A stretch of 64,000 nucleotides of DNA from CAWVSB01 sp036960375 (GTDB lineage Bacteria > Pseudomonadota > Gammaproteobacteria > Pseudomonadales > CAWVSB01): positions 73,894-137,893 of the forward strand of contig JBALVY010000011.1 of the NCBI GenBank assembly GCA_036960375.1, read 5' to 3'. The translations under genes and the position numbers were made by a program. Of this stretch, positions 43,541-52,495 are shown piece by piece. Below the pieces are notes generated by a model, which was not told where the DNA came from, searched no databases, and was given only the letters and a program-made list of their open reading frames with translations. The stretch's first letter is position 1. Each line of letters starts with the position of its first letter.

Positions 43541-43846
43541 ATGAAAACATTTAGTCGAATTGATATCACCCAGGCGCGACAGCTTATAGATGACGGAGCG
43601 AACATCGTCGACATTCGTGATGAACAGACCTTCCAGGGAGGTCACGTTGAAGGCGCAACCAACCTAGGTAATCACAACATCAGTGAATACGTCGCCCAAA
43701 CGCCGCAGGATACACCTCTGGTTGTGTTTTGTTATCACGGCAATTCCAGCCAATCAGCGGCGCAATTCCTGGTCGAGCAAGGCTTCGACCAGGTTTTCAG
43801 CGTCGACGGTGGTTTTGAGGCCTGGGCCAATAGCCCGCAAATCTAG
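43541..43846 (+). CDS. glpE: Thiosulfate sulfurtransferase GlpE (single-domain rhodanese)
   Basis: Cytosolic sulfur transferase of 101 residues that moves sulfane sulfur from thiosulfate to cyanide or thioredoxin. The rhodanese fold is complete: ANIVDIRDEQTFQGGHVEGA near residue 22, and the catalytic loop FCYHGNSSQSAAQFLVEQGF with cysteine near residue 65, followed by VFSVDGGFEAW. The CYHGNSS loop is the GlpE form. ATG at 43541 has GAGGAA just upstream, so the longer frame is rejected. Its end overlaps the end of sppA by four bases, tail to tail. Confidence 0.94.
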   Translation: MKTFSRIDITQARQLIDDGANIVDIRDEQTFQGGHVEGATNLGNHNISEYVAQTPQDTPLVVFCYHGNSSQSAAQFLVEQGFDQVFSVDGGFEAWANSPQI

Positions 43847-45684
43847 TGGATGACACACTCAGCACAGTGAAGGTATGTATGCTTAGGGTCGTTATATAGA
43901 TGTGGCTGGCTCAACAGAGGTGGTAACCCGGCCTGCAGCTGCGCCAGCAAAGGTAACTTAGCCATCAAGCGTGCAGATATATTGCCCAGCAGTGCGTCCA
44001 GCGCGGACATCTGGGCCCACTCTTCGTCCTCAACCCACAACACCTGGTAGTCATTCTCCAAATTGACCAGTTTGGCGGCCGATTCAACTGCAGCCGATAA
44101 ACCACCTAAATGATCCACCAGACCCGCATCAAACGCATCTTTACCCGTCCATACACGCCCCTGCGCCAATTTTTCTACATCTTCTATCGCCATCCCCCTG
44201 CCTTCAGCCACAATTTGAATAAACCGGCTGTAGCCGTATTCGATGCCCGACTGTATAGCCGCAGCAGCGACAGCATTTAATGGGCGGTCAATCGCATAAG
44301 CACCGGCCAGCCGGGTAGTGCCCACCCCATCACTGTAAATACCCATCTCGGCCAGGCTGCGATTAACCGTGGGAAATGCGCCATAGATACCAATAGAACC
44401 GGTCAAGGTAACCGGTGAGGCCCAGATTTCATCCGCCCCTGCGGCAACCCAGTAACCGCCCGAGGCCGCCATTGCGCCCATTGACACCACCACAGGTTTA
44501 CCCGCCTGCTGTAATGCGACAACCTGTTCACGAATGACTTCTGAAGCGAAGGCGCTTCCGCCACCACTCGATACACGCAGCACTACTGCTCGAATATTGT
44601 CGTCACGGCGAGCCTTGCGTAACAATGTGGCCACACTTTCACCTGCCGCTACGCCTGGCGGTTCGTTTCCATCAATTATCATGCCTTCGGCAACCACTAT
44701 GCCGATGCCATTTTTATCAACTACCTCAGGGGTAAACGGAAAATCGACGATATTGAGGTAATGTCGATTATCCACCCGACTATAATAGCCGTCCTCGTCT
44801 TCACCGACCTGCTCAGTCAGATAACGCACCATCTCATCTTTGGTTTTGATGCCATCTACCAGGCCATATTCCAGCGCAGCCAGCGCCGCATTACCGCTAA
44901 CTGTAGTCATGATCTGATCAATATTATTGATATAGTGATCGATAGATTGTTCCGGCAGATCCCGGTTGGCAATCACCGTTGAGGTATATTGCTGCCATAT
45001 TGCTTGCAGCCAATGGTTATTCGCTTCCTTGGCCTGCTCCGACATATCATTTCTTAAAATGGGCTCTAAAGCAGACTTGAACTGGCCGACACGAAAAACA
45101 TGAAAGTCGACCTTCAGCTTATCGAGCGCATCTTTAAAATAATTGCGATATACAGCAAAACCAGTAAGTACCACTCCACCCATAGGATGCACATAGATTT
45201 CATCGGCAAAGCTTGCCAACATGTAAGTCTGCTGATTAAAGTTATTACCATAGGCAACAACCTTTTTACCGGCTGCTTTGAACGCCTGAATTTCCAAAGC
45301 CAGCTCATAGGTCTTACTCATGCCGATGGCCTGCATCTCATCCAGACGCAATACCATCATCGTAATACGTTTATCCTTGCTCGCCTCCTTAATGGTGGTA
45401 ATCAGCCCTCTTAATGGTGTTTCCGACTGTAGAGCCGACGGATCAACCAAACGAGTAAGAGGGTCGATAAAGCTTCTCTGATCAACAACGACACCTGTAG
45501 GCGCTACTACCAGAGCGGCCTTATCCGGCATGGTAAATGGCTCATAGCTACCGTAGACGACAAACATCACCACCAGCATCAACAAAAAGAAGATATTCGC
45601 CAGCATACCGCGGACAAAAGTCACCATGCCCCATATGCCTGTAAAAAAACGCCTGATTAGTCCTGGCTTCTTAGTTTCACTCAT
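43843..45684 (-). CDS. sppA: Signal peptide peptidase SppA, 67K type
   Basis: Membrane-anchored serine protease of 613 residues that degrades cleaved signal peptides in the periplasm. One N-terminal helix (MLANIFFLLMLVVMFVVYG, residues about 27-45) anchors it. Tandem peptidase S49 repeats carry the catalytic lysine in FRVGQFKSALEP near residue 200 and the nucleophilic serine in MGAMAASGGYWVAAGADEI near residue 400. GSIGIYGAFPTV follows as in E. coli SppA. It is co-directional with DUF2069, wrbA and arsC, and its start overlaps the DUF2069 gene by eight bases. Confidence 0.95.
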   Translation of the reverse strand: MSETKKPGLIRRFFTGIWGMVTFVRGMLANIFFLLMLVVMFVVYGSYEPFTMPDKAALVVAPTGVVVDQRSFIDPLTRLVDPSALQSETPLRGLITTIKEASKDKRITMMVLRLDEMQAIGMSKTYELALEIQAFKAAGKKVVAYGNNFNQQTYMLASFADEIYVHPMGGVVLTGFAVYRNYFKDALDKLKVDFHVFRVGQFKSALEPILRNDMSEQAKEANNHWLQAIWQQYTSTVIANRDLPEQSIDHYINNIDQIMTTVSGNAALAALEYGLVDGIKTKDEMVRYLTEQVGEDEDGYYSRVDNRHYLNIVDFPFTPEVVDKNGIGIVVAEGMIIDGNEPPGVAAGESVATLLRKARRDDNIRAVVLRVSSGGGSAFASEVIREQVVALQQAGKPVVVSMGAMAASGGYWVAAGADEIWASPVTLTGSIGIYGAFPTVNRSLAEMGIYSDGVGTTRLAGAYAIDRPLNAVAAAAIQSGIEYGYSRFIQIVAEGRGMAIEDVEKLAQGRVWTGKDAFDAGLVDHLGGLSAAVESAAKLVNLENDYQVLWVEDEEWAQMSALDALLGNISARLMAKLPLLAQLQAGLPPLLSQPHLYNDPKHTYLHCAECVIH

Positions 45685-46063
45685 TAATTTTGGCCTCCTC
45701 GGGCCGTACTAATTTACCCTGCCATCTTGCTGCCATCATACCGCTTATATAGGTGATGACACAGAGAATGACTGTCAGCCAATCGTAAGTAGAAACCACC
45801 GGTTCAAAGGTATTGCCACCAGAGGAAATAAAATACACCAGCAATACAAAACACAAACCCACATACCAGCGTGGCTTTCGTTTAATAATACCGGGTATAA
45901 AGACCAGTAGGGGTACCACATGAATCAGCCAGATGACTGGATTGGGCTCTCGCCCCCCCAACGGAAATATCAGCGTTTTGGCGGTAAACAGCACCAGCAG
46001 ATCAACATAGCCCACTAACATAACCCACCAGGCCACGGTGAATTTTTTTTCTAATTTTGTCAT
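45677..46063 (-). CDS. DUF2069 domain-containing membrane protein
   Basis: Protein of 128 residues with about four hydrophobic segments (VAWWVMLVGYVDLLVLFTA; NPVIWLIHVVPLLVFIPGII; KPRWYVGLCFVLLVYFISSG; DWLTVILCVITYISGMMAAR). These match DUF2069, a small gammaproteobacterial family of unknown function that usually lies beside wrbA. Here its start overlaps the wrbA stop by one base and its stop overlaps the sppA start by eight, so it is part of one tightly packed transcript. Confidence 0.88.
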   Translation of the reverse strand: MTKLEKKFTVAWWVMLVGYVDLLVLFTAKTLIFPLGGREPNPVIWLIHVVPLLVFIPGIIKRKPRWYVGLCFVLLVYFISSGGNTFEPVVSTYDWLTVILCVITYISGMMAARWQGKLVRPEEAKINE

Positions 46064-46668
46064 TAACTTGCTTCCTTTATCGCCACTGACAGGCGTGCCA
46101 GCCGCCGCCCCAAGGCCTTGCCTAATTGCGCTTCTGTCTCATCAACCGCCCGATCGCCTTCAGCTCCAGCATGATGGCTCGCCCCGTAAGGCGTTCCACC
46201 GCTACTAGTGGTATGAATACCTGCTTCACTATACGGAATACCCGCGATCAGCATACCATGGTGCAACAAAGGCACAGCCATCGTCAGCAGCGTGCTTTCC
46301 TGACCGCCGTGCAATGAGCTTGAGGAGGTAAACACCGAGGCGGGTTTGTCGATCAATGCACCACTGAGCCACAGTGACGAGGTCTGATCGAGAAAATATT
46401 TTAATGGTGCAGCCATATTGCCAAAACGTGTCGGGCTACCTAGCGCCAAGCCGGCACAGCCCGACAAATCATCCAATGAGGCATATAGCGCCCCATCGGC
46501 AGGCACCTCGTCTTCTGTTGCCTCACACACCGCAGATACTGGCGGCACTGTGCGTATTCGCGCCTCAACACCTTCGACAGTTTCTACACCGCGTGCAATT
46601 TGGCGGGCCAACTCTGCTGTTGCGCCGTGCCGACTATAATAAAGAACAAGAACATAGGGAGAAGCCAT
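46063..46668 (-). CDS. wrbA: NAD(P)H:quinone oxidoreductase, WrbA family
   Basis: FMN-dependent quinone reductase of 201 residues giving two-electron reduction of quinones and so avoiding semiquinone radicals. The flavodoxin-like phosphate loop is VLVLYYSRHGATAELARQIA at residues about 6-25. GLALGSPTRFGNMAAPLKYFLDQT and ASVFTSSSSLHGGQESTLLT are the flavin-contacting loops, and HTTSSGGTPYGASHHAG belongs to the WrbA-specific part. ATG at 46668 overlaps the arsC stop (ATGA). Order arsC-wrbA-DUF2069 recalls Pseudomonas. Confidence 0.94.
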   Translation of the reverse strand: MASPYVLVLYYSRHGATAELARQIARGVETVEGVEARIRTVPPVSAVCEATEDEVPADGALYASLDDLSGCAGLALGSPTRFGNMAAPLKYFLDQTSSLWLSGALIDKPASVFTSSSSLHGGQESTLLTMAVPLLHHGMLIAGIPYSEAGIHTTSSGGTPYGASHHAGAEGDRAVDETEAQLGKALGRRLARLSVAIKEAS

Positions 46669-47021
46669 CAATCCAGCAACCCCAGAACATTTTCGGGCGG
46701 TCGTCCCAGTACGGCACGATCCCCCTTGACCACTATCGGACGCTCTATCAACTTGGGATACGCCGCCATCGCCGCGATAAGCTCCTCATCCGTTTTTGTC
46801 TGGTCTGCCAGATTATTGTTTTTGTATTCATCCTCGCCCTTGCGCAGCAGCTGGCGCGCATTGATATCCAACTTAGCCAACAAATCCTTAATTGTCGCCG
46901 CATTGGGCGGCGTTTCGAGATAAAGTACAATCTCGGGAGTCAGGCCCTGCTCTTCTATCAGGGCCAGAGTCTGGCGTGATTTAGAACAACGCGGGTTATG
47001 GTAAATAGAAATACTTGGCAT
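46668..47021 (-). CDS. arsC: Glutaredoxin-dependent arsenate reductase ArsC family protein
   Basis: Thioredoxin-fold protein of 117 residues. The active site is ISIYHNPRCSKSRQTLALIE, with the cysteine near residue 10, and the partner region RPIVVKGDRAVLGRPPENVL holds the conserved arginine and proline. It matches ArsC/YfgD-type reductases; whether arsenate is the true substrate is unproven because no ars regulator or efflux gene is nearby. The start at ATG 47021 is used; an extension to 47054 is not family-like. It is divergent from the YihY gene with only 57 bp between. Confidence 0.9.
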   Translation of the reverse strand: MPSISIYHNPRCSKSRQTLALIEEQGLTPEIVLYLETPPNAATIKDLLAKLDINARQLLRKGEDEYKNNNLADQTKTDEELIAAMAAYPKLIERPIVVKGDRAVLGRPPENVLGLLD

Positions 47022-47078
47022 CCGAAATAACTCCGTTAGGATATACTGAAACATTCAACAGGCAACCATTATAGAACT

Positions 47079-48335
47079 ATGCTGGAACAACTAAAAACCA
47101 CAGTCGCGTTTTTACGTCATTTTATTCGCCGCTACAGTGAAGATGATTGTATGCGAAGCGCTGCCGCTCTCACTTATATGAGTCTGTTTGCCGTTGTGCC
47201 GTTAATGACCGTGGCCTATACCATGTTCTCGCTTATCCCCAGCTTCGCCGAAATGGGCGATAAAATACAGGCGCTTATATTCTCCAATTTCCTACCCGCG
47301 GCCGGTGACCAGGTACAAGGCTATCTGGTCGAATTCTCCGGCCAGGCTCGCACGCTCACCGCATTTGGCATCGGATTTCTGGCTCTCACCGCCTTCCTGA
47401 TGCTCAAAAATATTGAGCAAACGTTAAATAGTATCTGGAAAACACGCGCCAACCGCCAAGGTTTAAGCAGTTTTCTATTATATTGGGCAGTACTCAGCCT
47501 GGGTCCGCTGTTTATCGGTATAGGTTTTTTGATCAGTACCTACCTCATTTCCTTAACCGTAATATTCGACGGTGAATACAATCTGGGTATATCGGAACTA
47601 CTATTACGCCAAATACCACTGGCACTACAGATACTGGGCTTTAGCTTACTATTTGGCGTAGTACCCAACGCCAAGGTGCCCCTCCGCCATGCTTTGGCAG
47701 GCGGTACGGCGGCTGCATTGGTATTTGAACTGGCCAAAAAAAGCTTTGCTGCCATTGTGTCAAACTCCAGTTACCAGCTAATTTATGGCGCATTTGCCGC
47801 CGTTCCGCTGTTTCTACTGTGGATCTACCTTAGCTGGTTAATCATTTTAGGCGGCGCGGTATTCACCCAGTCACTGGCGGGTTTCTCCAATCGCGCCAGC
47901 CGGGTATTTGACCCTCTTATTATCGCGGTCGCGCTACTTGAACTCTTCTATCGTCGCCACCAAACCGGCAAACAAGTCACTGAACGCGACATTCTGTCTG
48001 ACCGCTGGTTACTCGATAAATACCCCCTGACGGCTCACCAATGGCAACAATTACGCGACATATTGATTGATGCAAAAATAATATGCGCAACCGACAACGA
48101 CACTTACATTCTCAGTCGAGATCTAAACCGTTTAAGTATTTGGCAGCTATCACTTTTGTTGCCCGGCATCGAGTCTACCGAACAGACTCGTCCGGGTAGC
48201 AATGAGCAATATCCATGGTACGACGATCTACGTGGATTGCTTATCGATGTTGATCGTTATAGCCGTGACAAAATGGACATCAGCCTGGCTGACTTATTTC
48301 AGCAAAAAGAAGACAAAGGCGATGCCGGCGAATGA
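47079..48335 (+). CDS. YihY/virulence factor BrkB family membrane protein
   Basis: Inner-membrane protein of 418 residues, longer than E. coli YihY (about 290). Six hydrophobic helices cover roughly residues 30-270, with the family blocks AAALTYMSLFAVVPLMTVAY near residue 28, FLALTAFLMLKNIEQTLNSI, and LIYGAFAAVPLFLLWIYLSW near 230. The remaining 140 residues are a soluble winged-helix-like domain (RRHQTGKQVTERDILSDRWL onward), seen in pseudomonad members once called ribonuclease BN by mistake. Role unknown. Its stop overlaps the next start by four bases. Confidence 0.9.
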   Translation: MLEQLKTTVAFLRHFIRRYSEDDCMRSAAALTYMSLFAVVPLMTVAYTMFSLIPSFAEMGDKIQALIFSNFLPAAGDQVQGYLVEFSGQARTLTAFGIGFLALTAFLMLKNIEQTLNSIWKTRANRQGLSSFLLYWAVLSLGPLFIGIGFLISTYLISLTVIFDGEYNLGISELLLRQIPLALQILGFSLLFGVVPNAKVPLRHALAGGTAAALVFELAKKSFAAIVSNSSYQLIYGAFAAVPLFLLWIYLSWLIILGGAVFTQSLAGFSNRASRVFDPLIIAVALLELFYRRHQTGKQVTERDILSDRWLLDKYPLTAHQWQQLRDILIDAKIICATDNDTYILSRDLNRLSIWQLSLLLPGIESTEQTRPGSNEQYPWYDDLRGLLIDVDRYSRDKMDISLADLFQQKEDKGDAGE

Positions 48336-48793
48336 AGTCAATATCACTGGTGTTTACGTTTTTACTTTTTCTATCGGCTTGTAGCGAGCCGGCACCTGGC
48401 ACGACGGTACAGCTGAAACAGGGCCAGTCGATCGACCTGCTCAATCATCCTGACCATTGGCTGGTCATCAATTATTGGGCCAGTTGGTGCAAACCCTGTA
48501 TAGAAGAAATACCCGAACTGAACAAGTTCATGAGAGCCCGTCCTGATGTACATATCGTTGGCGTTAATTTTGACGGCCTCAGCGGAGAGGCTTTAAACGA
48601 ACAGATCACCGCTATCGGCATGGAGTTCTCTCCGCTGGAGCAGGACCCTTTCTCTTTACTGGGCTATGATCGCCCCGTCGTACTACCTGTTACTTACATA
48701 TTTACCCCCTCAGGCAAACTGGTGGCTGAACTCGCAGGGCCACAAACACTGGAATCCCTCCTCGCAGCCACCAACAACAACCACGATGGCTGA
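48332..48793 (+). CDS. TlpA-like thioredoxin-family lipoprotein
   Basis: Periplasmic disulfide oxidoreductase of 153 residues. The N-terminus is a lipoprotein signal with lipobox LSAC at residues about 14-17, so it should be tethered to a membrane. The thioredoxin fold has YWASWCKPCIEEIPEL, with the redox cysteines near residues 53 and 56, and the cis-proline in VVLPVTYIF near 128. Reducing activity, as in TlpA or ResA, is likely; a cytochrome-maturation partner is not nearby. It overlaps YihY by four bases and acylphosphatase by eight, forming a compact operon. Confidence 0.9.
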   Translation: MKSISLVFTFLLFLSACSEPAPGTTVQLKQGQSIDLLNHPDHWLVINYWASWCKPCIEEIPELNKFMRARPDVHIVGVNFDGLSGEALNEQITAIGMEFSPLEQDPFSLLGYDRPVVLPVTYIFTPSGKLVAELAGPQTLESLLAATNNNHDG

Positions 48794-49061
48794 GATCAAC
48801 TGTGTGCACGGATATGCCAGTGGCCAGGTTCAGGGCGTCTGGTATCGCGACTTCGTTCGTCGCTGTGCGCTACGTTATAACGCCAGCGGATGGGCTAAAA
48901 ATCTGGCCGATGGCCGTGTGGAATTTAGACTGTTCGGCAGCCAGGCAGACTTACTCCAACTAATAGCAGATCTTAGAACCGGGCCTGAGTTATCCCTTGT
49001 AGACGATGTGGTTTACCAATGGCACCACGCCAAAGCAGAAAACGGCTTTCGGATACTCTAG
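48786..49061 (+). CDS. Acylphosphatase
   Basis: Small enzyme of 91 residues that hydrolyses acyl phosphates. Both catalytic residues are visible: the arginine in GQVQGVWYRDFVRRCAL near residue 21 and the asparagine in GWAKNLADGRVEF near residue 39. The fold matches the family from end to end. The start ATG at 48786 lies inside the end of the thioredoxin-like gene, an eight-base overlap, so the longer frame starting at 48666 is rejected. Confidence 0.93.
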   Translation: MAEINCVHGYASGQVQGVWYRDFVRRCALRYNASGWAKNLADGRVEFRLFGSQADLLQLIADLRTGPELSLVDDVVYQWHHAKAENGFRIL

Positions 49062-49095
49062 TGCTTATCGATATTAACACCGGCTCAACACAGGG

Positions 49096-51273
49096 TTATT
49101 GAACCGCTGCCTTAGCTTTCTGGTTGCCAACACCACGCCACGCTTCCTGAATAACATAAGCTCGAACAGTTTGCGCCTCTTCTTCGCTTAGATAACTCTC
49201 AAAACCAGGCATCCCGTTAGTCGCGAGCGCTCCTTTTAACACTACCTTACTCCAGCCATCGGCATCATGTAGCCAGCCTGAACCGCGAAGATCAGGGATG
49301 ATCAAACCAGAGACAGCATTGAGACCGTGACACCCGGCACAGTTATCTTGATACAAAACCTGACCTGCTAAAGTCGTTGCTTTGTCAGCGGTCTCTGGCG
49401 GGGGATTAAAAGTGACTCGCGGACGCCATTCAGGCTCGGGGAGTTTACCCCTGGCGCCTAATTTGAACGTTACTATGCGGTTTATCGGAGACTGGCTTTC
49501 TGACATCACATACTCACCGAATACCAGAGCATATGCGCCCCCCCACCCGACGTTAACAGAGATGTATTGCTCACCATCAATCTCGTAGCTAATTGGCGGA
49601 GCCACTGTTCCTGTATTAACCGGAAACTCCCACACGGGTTCACCTTTGTCAGCAGTAAATGCTTTCAGTTTACCATCGGCAGTGCCCTGAAAAACCAAGT
49701 TGCCAGCAGTACTCAATACCCCACCATTCCAAGTGCCTTTGTGCTCCACTCGCCACGCTTCTTTCTGGGTTTTAGGGTTCCACGCGAGAAGTCGTCCGGC
49801 GACAATAGCTCCGTAAGCATCGCGCTCAGCTTGTGAGTCGGGCAAGCTGCCTAAAATAGCATCGGTCCCCAAATGTGCGGCGCCTGGACGATAAACAAAA
49901 TCTTTATCATCGCCATAAACGGCAGGGAAATCCAACACCGGTATGTAGACAAGGCCAGTATCCTGACTGTAAGACATTGGATGCCAATTGTGTCCCCCTA
50001 AATAGGAGGGAAGTACTGTCGCGGGTTCACCGTTGTAATAGCGAGCCTCGGGAACTTCTACTGGTCGCCCTGTTTCCATATCGACATGCGTAGCCCATGT
50101 TAGGTTGATAAACTTCTCTGCCGAAAGCAAGGTGCCATCAGTGCGGTCCAGAACATAAAAGAACCCATTCTTTGGTGCCTGCATCAATACCTTGCGATTT
50201 TTGCCATCGAGTTCCATATCGGCCAAAATAATGTGCTGCGTCGCGGTGTAGTCCCAGGTTTCGCCAGGCGTAGTCTGGTAGTGCCACACGTATTCACCCG
50301 TATCAGCTCTCAATGCGACGATCGACGACAGGAACAAATTGTCGCCACCGCCCGGTGAACGAATCGATTGATTCCAGGGAGTGCCGTTACCGACACCGAT
50401 ATAAAGCAGGCCCAAATCGGGATCGTAGGCCATTGAATCCCAAACAGTGCCACCGCCACCGCCTAGTTCCCACCATTTACCATTCCAGGTTTTAGCGGCC
50501 ATTTCCATCGCTTCATTTTCAAAGCCTAGCTCTGGATCACCCGGCACCGTATAAAATCTCCAGGCCATGGTACCGTCGACGGAATTGTAGGCAGAAATAA
50601 ATCCGCGCACCCCGTATTCTGCACCACCGTTACCGATCATGACTTTGCCGTCAATAACCCTGGGAGCACCAGTAATGGTATAAGGAAGTTCCGGGTCGAC
50701 TGTTGCAACCTGCCAGTTAACCTTACCGGTAGCTGCATCCAGAGCAATCAAGCGACCGTCGAGAGCACCAAAAAATACTTGCCCTTGCCAGACCGCGACG
50801 CCGCGATTCACAACATCACAGCAGGCGTGTCGTGATTTTTCTTTTGCTACTTCAGGGTCATAAGTCCATAAAGCCTCACCGGTCCTTGGGTCTACGGCAT
50901 GCACAATACTCCATGACGAAGTGCTATACATCACACCATCAACAACGATTGAGGTAGCCTCAATACCGCGCTGAGTACTAAAATCGTATGACCACGCCAA
51001 ACCCAGATCTTTAATATTGTCGGAAGTGATTTGTGCTAACGGACTGTAGCGTTGCTCGCTATAGGTTCTGCCGTGAGACATCCAGCTACCGGGTTCTGCG
51101 TCAGCGGCAATAAGTCGTTTAGCATCAACAGCGGCGGCGCTTTTTAAGGGCAGGACTATGGCTTCTACAGCCGGAGCAGCGACACTATTCACATCTTCGG
51201 TTTTTTGCTCGCTGCAGGCAGCCATACCAAGGGATAGACTTAACAGGGCGACAGTCGACAACTTTGTTTTCAT
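49096..51273 (-). CDS. PQQ-dependent quinohemoprotein alcohol dehydrogenase
   Basis: Exported dehydrogenase of 725 residues passing electrons from an alcohol through PQQ and heme c. The N-terminus is a lipoprotein-like signal with GMAAC near residues 16-20. Propeller blades carry WSYDFSTQRGIEATS, the adjacent-cysteine pair in HACCDVVNRG that forms the vicinal disulfide over PQQ, GNGTPWNQSIRSPGGGDNLF with the catalytic aspartate, and GETWDYTATQ. The C-terminal cytochrome c domain has NCAGCHGL and a methionine ligand in NGMPGFESYL. ATG at 51273 is used; the 30-codon extension is not signal-like. No pqq genes are in view. Calcium versus lanthanide use was not decided. Confidence 0.93.
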   Translation of the reverse strand: MKTKLSTVALLSLSLGMAACSEQKTEDVNSVAAPAVEAIVLPLKSAAAVDAKRLIAADAEPGSWMSHGRTYSEQRYSPLAQITSDNIKDLGLAWSYDFSTQRGIEATSIVVDGVMYSTSSWSIVHAVDPRTGEALWTYDPEVAKEKSRHACCDVVNRGVAVWQGQVFFGALDGRLIALDAATGKVNWQVATVDPELPYTITGAPRVIDGKVMIGNGGAEYGVRGFISAYNSVDGTMAWRFYTVPGDPELGFENEAMEMAAKTWNGKWWELGGGGGTVWDSMAYDPDLGLLYIGVGNGTPWNQSIRSPGGGDNLFLSSIVALRADTGEYVWHYQTTPGETWDYTATQHIILADMELDGKNRKVLMQAPKNGFFYVLDRTDGTLLSAEKFINLTWATHVDMETGRPVEVPEARYYNGEPATVLPSYLGGHNWHPMSYSQDTGLVYIPVLDFPAVYGDDKDFVYRPGAAHLGTDAILGSLPDSQAERDAYGAIVAGRLLAWNPKTQKEAWRVEHKGTWNGGVLSTAGNLVFQGTADGKLKAFTADKGEPVWEFPVNTGTVAPPISYEIDGEQYISVNVGWGGAYALVFGEYVMSESQSPINRIVTFKLGARGKLPEPEWRPRVTFNPPPETADKATTLAGQVLYQDNCAGCHGLNAVSGLIIPDLRGSGWLHDADGWSKVVLKGALATNGMPGFESYLSEEEAQTVRAYVIQEAWRGVGNQKAKAAVQ

Positions 51274-51630
51274 AATTATAATGAAGTCTCTGACTATTAT
51301 TATTGACCTCGGAGCATAGCACGAAATAATGAGCGTTAAATAGCGCCTATATATGCGATCCATGCGTAGCTATCCCCCACGCTTTTACTTAACTTAGATC
51401 GTTACCGGAGCAGCAGATTAATAACTGGAGCTCTAAGCGCGCCTCGCGGTGAACGTGAGCCGCTTGATCTTCAGGAGAGCTGACGGGTATAGCATGTGGA
51501 TAGAAGCGGCTATGCCGTAGCTTGTCGCCGGAAAGTGCCTGTCCCACTAAGTATGCTAAGTAATTCCAAGTAATTTCATATATTATTGTTCAAAATAGAG
51601 TTAACCCAATAAAAAGCAAAGGCCGCCAGC
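51274..51630. other. Gene-free intergenic region
   Basis: 357 bases between divergent genes. No convincing frame, tRNA or repeat was seen. The stretch 51420-51560 is GC-richer than its flanks and has several short dyads (such as GGCTATGCC near 51510), but nothing that I can assign. Promoters of both flanking genes should be here. Confidence 0.4.
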
Positions 51631-52434
51631 ATGATTATTGATCCCAATGCAGAATATCATATGCCCGTCTTTTTTGGCCCTTTGCCCCGCAAGGTTACAA
51701 GAAGACAATATAATGATGTAACCAGCATTACGGTCTCTTATCTTACTGACCGTGAACAACTGGCTAAGTATCTTCCTCCATCTTTTGAGGTTGGGGAATG
51801 GCCGATTATCACAGTCTCCTATGCCTGTAACAAAGAAGTTGAATGGCTAGCCGGTCGGTCTTACAACCTTATTGGTGTTACTGCAGCGGTGAAATTCAAT
51901 GGAAAAGAAGACCAGCTGGAAGGGGCCTTAACTCTGGCGATGTGGGAAAATCTGACCGACCCCATTCTCACCGGTCGTGAAATCAAGGGGATTCCCAAGA
52001 TCTATGCGGATATCCCCGAACATCAGATTATCAATGGTCAGTGGCAGGTAAACGCCAGTCATTTTGGCAATCGGATTCTGACAATAAGCGCCGACAACCT
52101 TGTGCTCCAGAGTGCCCAGGAGATGGCTGATGCTAAAAAATCCATGGAGGGGAAAGATAACTGGATGGGATACAAATATATCCCGAACCCGAATGGTATT
52201 GGTGCGGCCATCAGCCAGGCAACACTTTTCCCGTCTGAAAATATCGCCAAAGAAGTATGGCTGGGACAGGGAGAGGTTCACTGGGAACATCTGACCTGGG
52301 AGCAAAACCCGACACAGTTTCACATTGTTAATGCCTTGGCAGGCTTGCCGAATCTTGGCGTTGTTTACACCGCCGTAACCAAAGGTACCTCCGACCTCGA
52401 GCCGGAAGGAAAATCCGTACGGGAGATAAGATAG
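51631..52434 (+). CDS. Acetoacetate decarboxylase (ADC) family protein
   Basis: Protein of 267 residues with the ADC fold. Recognisable parts are YLTDREQLAKYLPPSFEVGE near residue 37, the VSYACNKEVEW strand and TGREIKGIPKIYADIPEHQI near residue 112, where the lysine after GIP is in the position of the Schiff-base lysine of acetoacetate decarboxylase. Many family members are not true decarboxylases but aldolase-dehydratases, so the reaction is open. It lies 61 bp upstream of a 3-hydroxyacyl-CoA dehydrogenase gene, hinting at a small catabolic route for a keto or hydroxy acid. Confidence 0.85.
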   Translation: MIIDPNAEYHMPVFFGPLPRKVTRRQYNDVTSITVSYLTDREQLAKYLPPSFEVGEWPIITVSYACNKEVEWLAGRSYNLIGVTAAVKFNGKEDQLEGALTLAMWENLTDPILTGREIKGIPKIYADIPEHQIINGQWQVNASHFGNRILTISADNLVLQSAQEMADAKKSMEGKDNWMGYKYIPNPNGIGAAISQATLFPSENIAKEVWLGQGEVHWEHLTWEQNPTQFHIVNALAGLPNLGVVYTAVTKGTSDLEPEGKSVREIR

Positions 52435-52495
52435 GCTTTCCCATAAAGTTGATCGTATTGAACGTTTATCCACTGACAACAGACGTGACCTTCAA

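Noticed and set aside
48390..48420. Sigma-54-like TGGCAC sequence
   Set aside because: Inside the TlpA-like coding region and without a correctly spaced TTGC element.
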